Notes under the pieces: generated by a model | Told to the model about the DNA's origin: nothing | Database searches by the model: none | The model's input: the letters and a program-made list of their open reading frames with translations, nothing else | Program-made: the position numbers and the translations under genes | Source of the DNA: Aselliscus stoliczkanus | Taxonomy: Eukaryota; Chordata; Mammalia; Chiroptera; Hipposideridae | Reading direction: 5' to 3' | DNA length: 64,000 bases | Assembly: GCA_033961575.1 (NCBI GenBank) | Contig: CM066729.1 | Span: forward strand, 100,838,501-100,902,500 | In this document: one piece after another, positions 11,471 to 22,323 of the stretch | How the letters are laid out: the number at the start of each line of letters is the position of its first letter | How positions within the stretch are numbered: position 1 is the first letter of the stretch

Positions 11471-13019
11471 CATTATTTTTATTATCATCATTATAGGTAG
11501 ACACTAGTCAAAGTATTAATCAATTTTCACAAAAATTCTCAGGTGAGTGAAACATGATAAGGTAAATTTAGTTACTCATTAACACTACTTGTAAATAGTG
11601 GACCCAAGATTTGACCTTAAGCATTACAGACCCATAGGTTATTATGCTCCATAGAAACAAAACCATTATTTACAAAGCATTACAAAAAAATATAAACAGA
11701 TTACTAAAGAGGTGAATTTATAATTACAAGATTTACATTAATCTAAGTGATTTCCCCAAGTGACAAATTTACAATTTAAAAAACGTATTCCCTTATTTTA
11801 CCACCATAGCCTGAGAAGAATGGTACTATTTAGACAGTGTATTAAAAGAATAAGTTTCTCTTTCTTTCTAAAGACATATTATCTATTAATAATAAATAGG
11901 GAAACATTCAATAATAAACATTTGATTGAGGTAAACAGAAATAAATAACTGTTTAGAATATATTCATAATGCTTTACCATATGAATTTTTTAAAGTTTTT
12001 ATATTTTTGATTCTTAAAAATTTATATAAGAAGTAGAAATATCTGAATCCCAGATTGAACAATACATTCTAAAAGAAATACTGATTACATTGCTCCCATA
12101 CACAAGTTTTTCAATTCACAAACATGTTACATTTGATGGAAGAAGGAGTGTTATGTTTCCTCTGGTTTGCACATACATGGAGTGAAAAATGTTTCCTCAT
12201 TTTCTCTAAGTATAAAATCATACTTGCAGATAGGTGGTCTGTGAAAGAGGAAAAGAGGAAGGAAAAAATAACTATTAGTAAAACAGCAAAGTTGCTTATC
12301 TTCTAAATAGTCTATTAGAATATTTTATGTCTGTAATTAACTAATTCTCCAGATGCAGGGAGCTGGGACAAACCATTTTATCTCATTGGGCTATGTTGGG
12401 ATAAAGTAGACATAATGTTTATGAAAAAATAAAAAACTCTCTGTGTTTCAACCTCTCTGTTTGCTGCATCATTGGAATACTTACAATGTATGGGAGATAT
12501 TGCTGGCAACTGAAAGAACTGAAACCCGAACTCAACTCAACGGCTAGACCACTTATTCTACCATTGATAATCTCTATGGAAGAGTTGGGCTGAATTGCAC
12601 AGGCAAATTTTCCCAAATTATTTAATCAATTCTCTTTGCCACCTATTAGAATGAAAATTATAATATGTAAAATATTCTATATCTTGGAGAGATTGTATAG
12701 TTAATATTGGGAGAGTTCTGAAAAGTCAAGTCATAGTAGTGAATCAGGCATCTTGTCTAGTTATTTATCTTCCTGTTAATGTCTTAAAAACCTTCAAAAA
12801 AGTAATTAACTAAAATAAGAAAAGATTGGTAAATGTTCATATTCTCTTTAAAAGTTACTTAGGATAAGGTTTCCAGCACTAAATGGGTGCCTGTTCTCAC
12901 CTGTCGCACAGGAAAAACCAGTAACTCACAGGTCACTGATAAAATGCATAGAAGGGTCTTGCCTCAGTAGTGGAAGTCATTAACCATAAACTGAGCTCTA
13001 TTTCATGCCTGCCTAATAA
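11471..13019. other. Unassigned AT-rich DNA
   Basis: I see no gene or named repeat. Short open frames at 11.76, 12.12 and 12.42 kb lack any coding signal. Confidence 0.45.
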
Positions 13020-13127
13020 ATCTTGAAAGCAGGACCTGAAAAAAATCAACTTGTTTGTAAGTAACTTAAACAGCATCTTGAGAATAAACCTGAAGAATAT
13101 TTATAAGAGTACAAAAATATAAAGCAC

Positions 13128-13256
13128 ACAGTGTGATAAATACACAATGTCTGGAATCTAATGAAGAATTACCAAGCATGCAAAGAAGCAGGAAAATGGA
13201 CCCAGAAGAGTGTCAACCAACTGAAACCAACCCAGAAGTAGCACAGATGTAAGAAT
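13128..13256 (+). repeat. Inverted duplication, left arm (129 bp)
   Basis: This segment, starting acagtgtgataaatacac and ending cagatgtaagaat, is present again at 14377-14505 as its reverse complement. By eye only one base differs across 129. The arm boundaries are sharp and the loop is 1,120 bp. Confidence 0.95.
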
Positions 13257-13490
13257 CAATAGGCAAATACATTAAAAGAGCTATTATGATTGTATTCCAT
13301 GTATTCAAATAGGTAAGTAGAGACATGAGAGACTTAAAAAAAAAATCAAACTTCCAGAGGAGAAAATTACAATATCTGATATGAAAAAATACCCTGGATG
13401 GGATTAATATCAGATTAAATATTACAGAAGAACAGAATACTGATCTTAAAGACATAGTGACAAACTACTCAAATTAAAATGCAAAGGAAA

Positions 13491-13835
13491 CTGTCTCTTC
13501 TGTCTCTGCAGTAGTATTGTAAATATTTTTTTAGGGGACCAGATGGACTCATGTCTTGTCAGGGAGACCACTTCATGGACGGTGTAGAGGCCTGACTACT
13601 GCACCATATATCTGAAGCTGCTGCTGATTAATATTATATGTTGACTATAATTTAACACATATATAGTCATGGGATGTGGAATATAGTGTGGGGTTGTAGT
13701 CAATGGAATTGTAATAGATATGTATGATATCGGGGGTAGGGGGACAAGGGAGGGGGAGGGGTAGTCACTTTGTAAGGAGTGAAAAAGATAACTATTGCAT
13801 AGCTTTGTACATCTATAACTATTAATAATAATTTT
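13491..13835 (+). mobile_element. 345-bp retroposed L1-type 3' sequence
   Basis: A 17-bp exact duplication (ttaaaatgcaaaggaaa) lies at 13474-13490 and 13836-13852. The insert contains gggatgtggaatatagtgtg, attgtaatagatatgtatga and a G-rich run, then cactttgtaagg and an A/T tail. This resembles the 3' end of laurasiatherian L1s. It is strongly 5'-truncated or a non-autonomous derivative. Confidence 0.65.
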
Positions 13836-14376
13836 TTAAAATGCAAAGGAAAAATGAAATTTAAATATTAACAGGGCATCAATGAGCTGTTAACTTGAAA
13901 TTAGCCTAATAAACTTGAAATTAGAGTCCCCAAAGGGAATGGAGAGAGAAGGGACACAGAAAAACATATTTCAAAACATAGTTAAAATTTTAGATGAAAT
14001 CTATAAATGCACAGGCCCAAGAAGTGACCTCCAAATACAAGAGGTATGAAGAAAATTACAAGTCACATCATAATCAAATTATTTAAAATCAGTGATGAGA
14101 AAATCCTAAAACTACCCAGAGGAAAAAAAGGTATATTTTCTTCACAGAAACAAAGGGAGGATAGTAACAGATTTCTCATTAGGATCAGTGTATGGCAGAA
14201 GACAGTACAGCAATATCTTTAAAGTACTAAAAGCAAAAAACAAAACAAAACTGTCAAACTAAAATTCTATAACCAGATAAATTATCTTTCAAAATGAAGC
14301 ATCATAAAACTTTTTAAGACATAAATGTCTGAAACAATTCATAATGAGCAGATCCACACTACAAATATATATTTAT

Positions 14377-14505
14377 ATTCTTATATCTGTGCTACTTCTG
14401 GGTTGGTTTCAGTTGGTTGACACTCTTCTGGGTCCATTTTCCTGCTTCTTTGCATGCTTGGTAATTCTTCATTAGATTCCAGACATTGTGTATTTATCAC
14501 ACTGT
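14377..14505 (-). repeat. Inverted duplication, right arm (129 bp)
   Basis: Reverse complement of 13128-13256, with a single g/a difference near the outer end. The sequence to either side of the two arms does not match. Confidence 0.95.
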
Positions 14506-14999
14506 ATCAGAAATAGTAACTATGTGCATAAATATATGAATTTTCCTAATTATGACGCTTTAAACAAAATGATACACTCTGTTATGGAGTTTTTAGCATA
14601 TTTAAGTAAAAAGTATGTCAACAACAGTACAAAAGCTAGAATGCAAGAAATGGAATTCTATTACTGTACAGTTTTCATGTTATACACAAATTGGTAAAAT
14701 TCACATGAAGGTAGAGTGTGATAAATTAAAATTATAATATAAACCCAAAAAAACTTCTAAATTAATTTTAAAAGAGTTATAGATAATAAACACACAAAAG
14801 AGATAAACAGAAAACTACTCAATCTATCCAAAAGAAGGTAGACAATGAGAAAAATGGGAACAAAGAACAGATGAGACAGATGAAAACAAAATAGCAAGAT
14901 GATATATTTAAACCCGACCTTATTAATAATCACATTAAATTAAAAGATGCAAGTATCCTCAATTAAATGGCAGAGTTTATCAACATCATTTGTCATTTG

Positions 15000-15453
15000 A
15001 GAAATGCAAATTAAAAATACAATGAGATACCTTTACCCACCTGTTAGAATAGTGAAAATAAAAACAAACAAACAACAAAACTGGTGAAGGTATATTTTTT
15101 CGTGCAAGGGTGCACTGGAACTCTGCCAAAGGGATTGCAAAATGTACAATCACTTTGGAAAACAGTCTGCCAGTTTCTTATAAAATTAAACATACACTTA
15201 AAATGTGACCCAGCAATCTCACTTATAAGTATATTTATCCAAGAGAAATCAAAACTTACGTTCACATAAAAACCATCATGCAAAATTTCTGTTGGCTTTC
15301 TTCTTAGACTGATACGAAAAACTATGAAAAAAACGTGTCTGCCAATGGGCAAATTTATGGATAAATGAACTGTGGCATATAAATACAATAGAATATTATT
15401 CATCTGTAATATTCCATTGATATAAGTAACAACATGGATGAATTTTAAACGTA
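15000..15453 (+). repeat. Old L1 3' part, left of mariner
   Basis: L1 ORF2 carboxyl-end pattern (gagaaatgcaaattaaaaat, ccagcaatctcacttataag, aactgtggcatataaataca, aacatggatgaattt). The same L1 resumes at 17415 after the mariner. Confidence 0.8.
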
Positions 15454-15647
15454 TGATGCCTGGCAATTAAGTTCACGAACTTGCCACTGTAACTTGCACT
15501 TACACTGGTAGCTCTGTGCAAACAGCTCAGTTAGGTTTCATAACCTTGGGATATAAGTGTCTCACAGCTGTGTGCTTGTCGATGTGTGGCAGTGTCTTGC
15601 TGAGTGGCGTTCATTACTGTTGTGGGTTTTTATGTGTCGTCACAAGA

Positions 15648-17361
15648 ATGTCTGAGCTTGAATCAGAGCAACGAACAAACATTAAATTTCTTGTTAAACT
15701 TGGCAAGAGTGGAAGTGAAATCAGGGACATGTTAGTCCAAGTTTATGGGGATAATGCCATGAAGAAAACGTCAGTGTACAAAATGGATTAAGCGTTTTTC
15801 TGAGGGGAGAGAATGCGTCACTGATGAAGAGAGGTCAGGGCAGCCACTAATGAGCAGGACTGACAAAAATATTGCAAAAATATGTCAAATTGTGTGTCAA
15901 AAGTATCAGCTGATGTGAGAAGCATAGCAGACCAAGTAAACATTGATAGAGAAATAGTTAGGAAAATCTTAACTGAAAACCTTGCCATGAGAAAGGTGTG
16001 TGCACAAATGGTCCCAAAGGAGCTCACCGACGAACAAGAGCAAAGGAGAGTCAAAGTTTGCCAACACCTTTGGGAGAGGCAAGACGATATTTTGCCATAT
16101 TATCACTGGTTATGAAACATGGGTGGACCTATAGGATCAAAGGAAGTGAGCCAGTTCTACACAACCAAAAATGTTCCATCAGTCCAAATCAACAGGCAAA
16201 ACAATGCTGCTAACGTTTTTTTTGATATCAGAGGGATTATTCATTATAAATTTGTACCAACTAGATGAACAGTCAACCAAGTTTGCTATTTGGAAATGCT
16301 GAAAAGGCTGCGTGAAAAAGTTAGACAAAAACAACCTGAACTTTTCACCAACAATTCATGGCTCCTGCATCATGACAATGCACCAACTCACATGACACTG
16401 TCTGTGAGGGAGTTTTTAGCCAGTAAACAAATAACTTTGTTGGAACACCCTCCCTAGTTACCTGATCTGGCTCCCAATGACTTCTCTTTTTATCAGAAGA
16501 TACAGGAAATATTGAAAGAAAGACATTTTGATGACATTTAGAACATCAAGGGTAATATGACAACAGTTCTGATGACCATTCCAGAAAAAGAGTACCAAAA
16601 TTGTGGTCACACAGCAGACTCACCATCTGCCACCATGCACCTTTCCTTAACAACAGATCCTCATGCAGACAGTACTTTCACTATGCATATGGCAATTCCC
16701 CATGGGACCCCAGAAAGAAGGCTGGTTAGTAAAAGATGGGTACAACCCTAGTGGCCAATAGGGCAACACAAGCCAGACACAGTCCAGGGGGTAGCATTGG
16801 AAGAATCATGGAGGTGAAGAACATGGGCCAAAGACCCCTTGTCTTCAGTGCTGACAGCCTGCCTGAGAAGTGAAACCTAACCAGATGATAACATCTGTAC
16901 TCCATGCATTCTGGTCTCTAAGCCTCAGCATGAGAAGTTTCTGTCTCCCAGGAGGTGCATGTACATAGGTCATGGGACTTTCAGTAAAGGCAGCCTGCAG
17001 GCCATGGGGTGATTTGACTCTGAGCTAAGTTCTCTGGTATGATGTATGTGACTTACAGACAGTGAAAAAAACAATGCCACTTCCCTGTGTGTCTCCCAAT
17101 AAAAGCCGCAGTCAAGCTTAATTGGGGGCTCCTTGTCCTAGAGGCACTGAGTCCCCTGGCTAGCACTGCTTTTGAACTATCCTTTGTCTCTTGTCTATAT
17201 TTTCTGTTTCTCAACCCCCGTCAGCCCTCTCGAACCGCTACGGCCCTGCCATGCTTGACACGACACAAAATTGCTTTGAAGGGTGGACTAGGCGCTGGCA
17301 TTAGTGCGTAGCTTCCCAAGGGGAGTACTTTGAAGGTGACCACAGTGATATTCAGCAATAA
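15648..17361 (+). pseudogene. Mariner transposase pseudogene 1
   Basis: The reading starts MSELESEQRTNIKFLVKLGK and shows the paired helix-turn-helix region, then ITGYETWV, LLHHDNAPTH and PDLAPNDF, and after the LTR resumes FEGWT...GEYFEGDHSDIQQ. The second and third catalytic aspartates are 34 residues apart (codons at 16374 and 16479), as in DD34D. The first catalytic position is Tyr (codon 16111) where GDETW is usual. There are several stops and frameshifts. Confidence 0.9.
16604..17267 (+). mobile_element. Solo retroviral-type LTR, 664 bp
   Basis: The insert begins TGGTCACACAG and ends GACACGACACA, so it has the TG...CA ends of an LTR. It is flanked by an exact 6-bp duplication, aaattg (16598-16603 and 17268-17273). 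AATAAA is at 17098-17103, about 165 bp before the end, as for a polyadenylation signal in R. No internal viral gene is adjacent, so it is a solo LTR of an endogenous retrovirus. The 6-bp duplication fits class II ERVs best, but the family is unknown to me. Confidence 0.8.
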
Positions 17362-17414
17362 GGTATGTAGCACTTTTTCTAGGATGAGTTCCTAAACTTA
17401 ATTGTAAGACCTCA

Positions 17415-17700
17415 TATGAAGCTAAGTGAAAGAAGCCATACTTATAAGGCTACATACTGTATGATTCCATTTATATATAATGCTCTGGAAAAAGCAAAAT
17501 GAGGTACAGTGGTTGCCAGGGAGTAGGAGTGGGGAATGGGATTGATAATAATTAATTCTCATTAATTGCACATTATTTGTATGTACAGGCAGTTTCTGTG
17601 ATTGATGGAAATATTTCTTGATTGTGGTGGTTGTTATATGACCGTATGAATTCATCAAAACTCAGAGCTGTATGCCAAAAATGTATGCTTTACTGTTAAA
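17415..17700 (+). repeat. Old L1 3' part, right of mariner
   Basis: It continues the L1 3' sequence broken at 15453: gaagctaagtgaaagaagcc, then tgattccatttatat, gtacagtggttgccaggga and tgattgtggtggttgttata. Confidence 0.8.
17551..17588 (+). repeat. 38-bp direct repeat, copy 1
   Basis: attaattctcattaattgca and the following 18 bases recur at 17949-17986 with three mismatches. Copy 1 lies inside the L1 3' sequence. Confidence 0.85.
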
Positions 17701-17948
17701 TTTTTAAAAGTAGATTTATTCCAACTTTTCCCAGGAAATCATACCTGATCATCTCTACTGTGAATATCCCTCTTAATCCTTAAATTTGAAGGCCCTGCTC
17801 TACTGGCAAAACCTGAAGAACTTATGTTGAGGTCTCTATCAGTTTGTTACTGATAAGAGTGATAGTTACTGATTGAGTGCTTACACAGTTTAATCTGGAC
17901 CATAAGGCATCCAAGTTTTATAACTCACATTCACCATAATTTGGCAGT

Positions 17949-17986
17949 GTTAATTCTCATTAATTGCACATTATGTGTATGGACAG
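17949..17986 (+). repeat. 38-bp direct repeat, copy 2
   Basis: A near copy of 17551-17588, about 400 bp away. The sequence on either side does not match, so it is not simply a second L1 copy. Confidence 0.85.
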
Positions 17987-17989
17987 ATC

Positions 17990-19301
17990 TAAATAGGAAA
18001 AGCAACTAGTTGTTATGACAATTATCTAGGTAATTAAACTTACAGCATACATTTCATCTAAACATCTGTTAGCATCCAGAGCCAGCAGGAAATGGTAAAA
18101 GTTTTGCTAAACACCCACAAAATATATTTTAGGTTTTTTTCCTTGAGTAGAAAAAAATTAAATCTAAATCGTATAAATTTGGTAAATTTTCATAGTCTGT
18201 CCACTGTTTAGATTCCACATAAAAATTAAAATTGCATGCATGCTTCCTTTTGGCTCTGCAGTATAACTCTATGACTTCACCCTATTTCTTACTTATGAAT
18301 GAGTTGTATATAACATTTTGCTATGTAAAATATAAGTTAGAAGATAATGAGTCAAATATACCAGTGTTCACATCTGTCTGCCTTTCCTTTCCCCTTATAA
18401 CAAGTCACTTAAAAAAGAGAAAGGCATGGAGAAAGCAATGGCTGCCTATCTGTAGGCTCACCAATACTGTGTAACAAGGTATGAACATCACATGGTGAGG
18501 TGGAAAATTCAGAAATGTTCCTCCTCCTTGATATGCATTCTATGAATATAAAACAACGAAATTGTTTAATATGCAGATAGTTGTGTATGCATCAATAGTC
18601 AGTGTTCATGATAAGCAAACACTGGGGAAAAAAGGAAGTATCCAACAATAAAGGGAAAACTAAGTTGAATATTCCACCAAAGATGGAATGTAATGGCAGC
18701 CATAACTTATAGTTAGAAAAATTGCTTATAACCAGACCCATGATGTTTCACAGCTTCAAGTTCATCATGCTCACACTGTTATCTATGTGAACAGTGAGTC
18801 TTGAAGCTATTGCAGTGAATACGTTGCATGATTCTACACAAATTTAAATGATAAGAGGAGTATCTAGCCCCGGCACTTGCTCATATACACGTAGGGTGGA
18901 TGAGCCTTGGTTCTTTTTACTGTCTACAAATATGGAACTAAAATTCTTTCTCATCTTAAGTTTGAGTGCTGTTTCATGTACAAAGGTTCTAGCTAAATTT
19001 ATGATGTCTGGCCAAGACTTCTATGCTTATATAAGAAGACTTATATGCTTCACAGTGTGGAAGCAACTCATTTCACCTTCCGGTTATGATACAGGGAAAA
19101 GACTTTATTCCTGGACAATATGAATCCTTCACATCTAAATACCAGAACACAGGATGTAAAACTGCAACCTCTGAACTTCTCTGCTCATACTCACCTTCGT
19201 TACACTCAGAGAAGTATTAATAAGAGTGAATAGGGGAATATGGTGTGACGACCCCTGGCCTCTTTAAAATCTAGCTTTTGGGGACTATAAAAATACAGTT
19301 G
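17990..19301. other. No gene recognised
   Basis: AT-rich DNA. The 91-codon frame at 18,848-19,123 has no similarity I recognise and no coding bias. Confidence 0.45.
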
Positions 19302-19760
19302 GCTCTTGAGCAATCTGGGGGTTAGGGGTACAGACCACCCCCTGCAAAGCTGAAATCTGTGTATAACTTTTTTTTAAATCTGTGTATAACTTTAGAATCC
19401 CCCAAAATTTAACTACTGATAACCTACTGTTAACTGGAAAGTAGACTTACTGATAATATAAACAATCGATTAACACATACTTTGTAGGTTATATGTATTA
19501 TATACTATATTCTTATATTAAAGAAAGCTAGAGAAAATAAAATAATAGGAAAATCATAAAGAAGAGAAAATAAGAACATATTATGTACTTGTGACATATC
19601 TAACTTTTTAAAAAAATGTTATTTCTAGGCTACGTGGTTTGTCTCTGAAGTTTTTCAAATTGTCACAAATCTCAAATTTCTTTTCCAATATATCTATTGA
19701 ACAAATTCTGTGTATAAGTGGACCCACGCAGTTCAAACCTTTAGTCCTTCAAATCTGATC
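19302..19760 (+). repeat. Tigger-type DNA transposon remnant
   Basis: It starts tacagttggctcttgagcaa and ctgggggttaggggtac, continues with atctgtgtataacttt, cgattaacacatactttgta and ggttatatgtattatatac, and ends gtataagtggacccacgcag then ttcaaacct. This is the layout of a human-type Tigger/pogo MITE. A short internal duplication around 19,362-19,392 is visible. Confidence 0.65.
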
Positions 19761-19770
19761 TCCTAACCTT

Positions 19771-19823
19771 TCTCTGTCTCTCTCGCTCTCTCTCTCGCTC
19801 TCTCTCTCGCTCTCTCTCTCTCT
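19771..19823. repeat. (CT)n microsatellite with cg interruptions
   Basis: A tctc-rich tract interrupted at regular spacing by cgctc. Confidence 0.9.
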
Positions 19824-19894
19824 GATGTACTTTGGCAGGGAATGATGTTGGCTAATATTCTTAACTGTAAATGTCCATGTAGTTTGGTATTTTT

Positions 19895-20358
19895 TTTTAA
19901 GATTTTATTGGGGAATTGGGGGAGGGGAACAGCGTTGGGGAATCGGGTGAGGGGAACACTCAAGTTGCTGTCCTTTTGTTCTTCAGTCTAATTGTGGAGA
20001 ACGGCGCTTCACTGGCCCGTGTTGGTATTATCATTGCACTCTTCCTGGCTGAGGCAGATCGGTCGCCAGCCATTGGACGGCCGCTCACTGTAGGTCACAG
20101 ACGCTGATGCCAGCTGCCGACCACTCACGCTGGCTGCCAGCCACTCACGGTAGCTCACAGCATCCCACTGCAACCCCAATGTAGCCTATGCCGTTGCCAG
20201 CGATTCACAACATCCCAGCTCCAGGTTGAACTGTTGTTCACCATCTTGGCTGTAGAAGGTGCAGTGTCACTGGCCCATGTGGGACCCGAACCGGTGGCCT
20301 GCTGCTCAGAGTTCGCACTCCCAAGCCAACTCTTAACCAATGAACCACTCGGCCGGCC
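19895..20358 (-). mobile_element. Long VES-like SINE
   Basis: The complement of the tail (gattttattggggaattggg) is at the left and the head (complement cactcggccggcc) at the right. A 16-bp target duplication with one mismatch (gtagtttggtattttt / gtagcttggtattttt) is at 19879-19894 and 20359-20374. Confidence 0.88.
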
Positions 20359-20374
20359 GTAGCTTGGTATTTTT

Positions 20375-21392
20375 GTAAGTATTTCACTCAAAGAGCAAGG
20401 ACAGTCAACTTACCCCTAGAATTTTTTCCACTATAATGACATCTTACTCATTGACTTTTGAATGACTAAATATTCTTATAGCAAAAATTACAAAATAACT
20501 TAAATTTCAAAGAATTTTTCCCAACTCTCCTCCACTGATTTAAATAAACCTCACCTCAATGAATATTCTTCTTATTTATTATTTTTATTCTCCAAAAATT
20601 CTTATTCCTAAGTTCAACATTCATAGAAAACCAATTAGGAAGTCAAATGTATAAATACAGGAACATAAAGTTGTGTTGGAATCTAATTAAAGGAGAGAGA
20701 TTTCTAGCAATCTGCAAACCCATTGCTATTGGCTCTCAGTTGCTGCTGTCTGTCAGAATGACTCACTATCCAAAATGATAAATGATCAGCTCATGAAAAA
20801 GCTCTTAGTGGTTTGTAGTGTTTCTACAAGAGTGTTTTTTGTGGAAATATGAATTCTGCATTGGCAAACATTGTACATCCATACCATGAGGACAAGAGTG
20901 GGAAAGCTTCTTAGGTTGCCAGGACATGAAACCAAAAAGAGCCCATTAAATGGCCTTCAAAAAATACTGCTAGAACTTATCATCTTTAAGAAATTGGGAC
21001 CCAAACAGTAATGATGGTGGCACATTTTTTTGGAATGGAGATATCTGTAACATAACTGAAAAACCAAGACAGGTGACTGTAAAATTAAAGTGTAGATTCA
21101 GACTCTCCCCATGCTGTAATGTGTATATGCTAGAGCCACACTCCTGGCAATCTATTCTTGAGGCTGAATCTCCAGTGATCTGTAGAATATTAGGTACAGC
21201 AGATGAAAATGGACTTTTTTCTCTTCTCAAATAAAGGGTAATGGACTTGGGCAAAAGAAAAGACCATTAAAAGTCATGATCATTTCTATCTTCTGTGACC
21301 ATATATCTCATTATAGAGTTTTCAGCCATTGAACCTCTAAAAAGATCGCATAAATGGATTCTCAACCCCTTTGGAAATACATATGTATATAT
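20375..21392. other. No gene recognised
   Basis: Intergenic, AT-rich. I looked here for the missing last exon of LIPI and found no matching sequence. Confidence 0.45.
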
Positions 21393-21404
21393 AAAAAATT
21401 ATTG

Positions 21405-21855
21405 GGTCAGCCGAGTGGCGCGTTGGTTAAGAGTTGGCCTAGGACACCAGCTCTGAGCAGCAGGACCCCCAATCGGATCAGTGACATTGCACCCTCTGCA
21501 GCTAAGATGGTGAACAGCAGCTCAACCTGGAGCTGGGCTCCCGTGAGTCGCAGACAACTGTGTAGGCTGCAGCCCCTGCTGCAGTGGGCTGCCATGAGCT
21601 ACTGTGAGTGGCCAACAGCCAGCGTGAACAGCCAGCAGCTGCCGTGATCCGCCATGAGCGGCCGTCCAATGGCTGGCAAGTGACCACCTCACCCGGGAAG
21701 AGCGCAATGATGATACCAACATGGGCCAGTGAAGCGACATCCTCCACAACTAGACTAAAAAACAAAAGGACAGCAACTTGTCTGTTCCCCTTCCCCAATT
21801 CACCAATGCTGTTCCCCTCCCCCAACTCCCCAATAAAATCTCTAAAAAAATTTAA
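21405..21855 (+). mobile_element. Long VES-like SINE
   Basis: A slightly eroded head (tcagccgagtggcgcgttgg) is followed by the long body with ccaacatgggccagtgaag and the ttccccttccccaatt / ccccaataaaatct tail. A 12-bp duplication (aaaaaattattg) flanks it at 21393-21404 and 21856-21867. Confidence 0.87.
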
Positions 21856-22149
21856 AAAAAATTATTGATAAATTTCTAAGGCAGACATTTGTCTTACTTG
21901 TTTCATTTTTGTTGTGTTTTATGAAATAATTGCATGTTGTCTTTTCCTTGCTTGGATAATGTGATTCCAAATAAATCTCATCCAAACAAACAAACAAACA
22001 AAAAGATGCATTTTGTGCCATCGAGATATTCTAACAAAATATAATTTGAAATACAAAACAAACATTTGCGTACATGAATTCACATCTTAGAAAACTATAT
22101 TTTCGAGTTTAAAAGATAACAAACTGAAATCAAAATTTAGTTTTCTTAC

Positions 22150-22323
22150 CTTTCTGGAAATGTAAGCGATTTTAACATGAAACGCCGGATGTTGTATATA
22201 CATGTGGAACACAGCCGATTTGAGCTCTGATAATATGCCAAACCAATGCTTGAAATGTTTACATCATTTAAAAATCGTGCAAGAATCTTGGCTTCTTGAA
22301 ATTTATAAAATGATTTTTTCTCT
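22150..22323 (-). CDS. LIPI: LIPI exon 9: C-terminal domain
   Basis: This 174-bp exon (1+171+2) has acceptor ttttttgtttag and donor GAAAG|gtaaga. It encodes EKKSFYKFQEAKILARF, LNDVNISSIGLAYYQSS, NRLCSTCIYNIRRFMLKSL and TFPER. This matches the penultimate coding exon of LIPI (ISSIGL, the CSTC pair, LKSLTYPER). It leaves in phase 2, so another coding exon must follow. I did not find that exon to the left. Confidence 0.95.

Larger units (their letters stand above)
13020..14999 (+). repeat. HAL1/old L1 region, rearranged
   Basis: Diverged L1/HAL1 ORF1-like sequence: ggaaaatggacccagaagag, a section with agagctattatgattgt, and later aaaatcctaaaactacccag and aactaaaattctataacc. The order is disturbed by a 345-bp retroposed insert and by a segment present again in inverted orientation. 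Confidence 0.5.
15454..17414 (+). mobile_element. Mariner element 1, split by an LTR
   Basis: Imperfect terminal inverted repeats are seen: tgatgcctggcaattaag at the left and the complement of cttaattgtaagacctca at the right. TA lies outside each end (15452-15453, 17415-17416), as expected for mariner target duplication. It encodes a broken DD34D transposase and contains a 664-bp LTR. Without the LTR and one 6-bp duplication it is about 1.29 kb, normal for a full-length mariner. Confidence 0.93.

Noticed and set aside
19763..20391. Open frames of 60-107 codons inside the long SINEs, here and near 4.5, 21.5, 44.9, 50.8, 55.4 and 61.7 kb.
   Set aside because: The same frames recur in every copy because the SINE is repeated. 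They show no coding constraint and start or end in flanking DNA.
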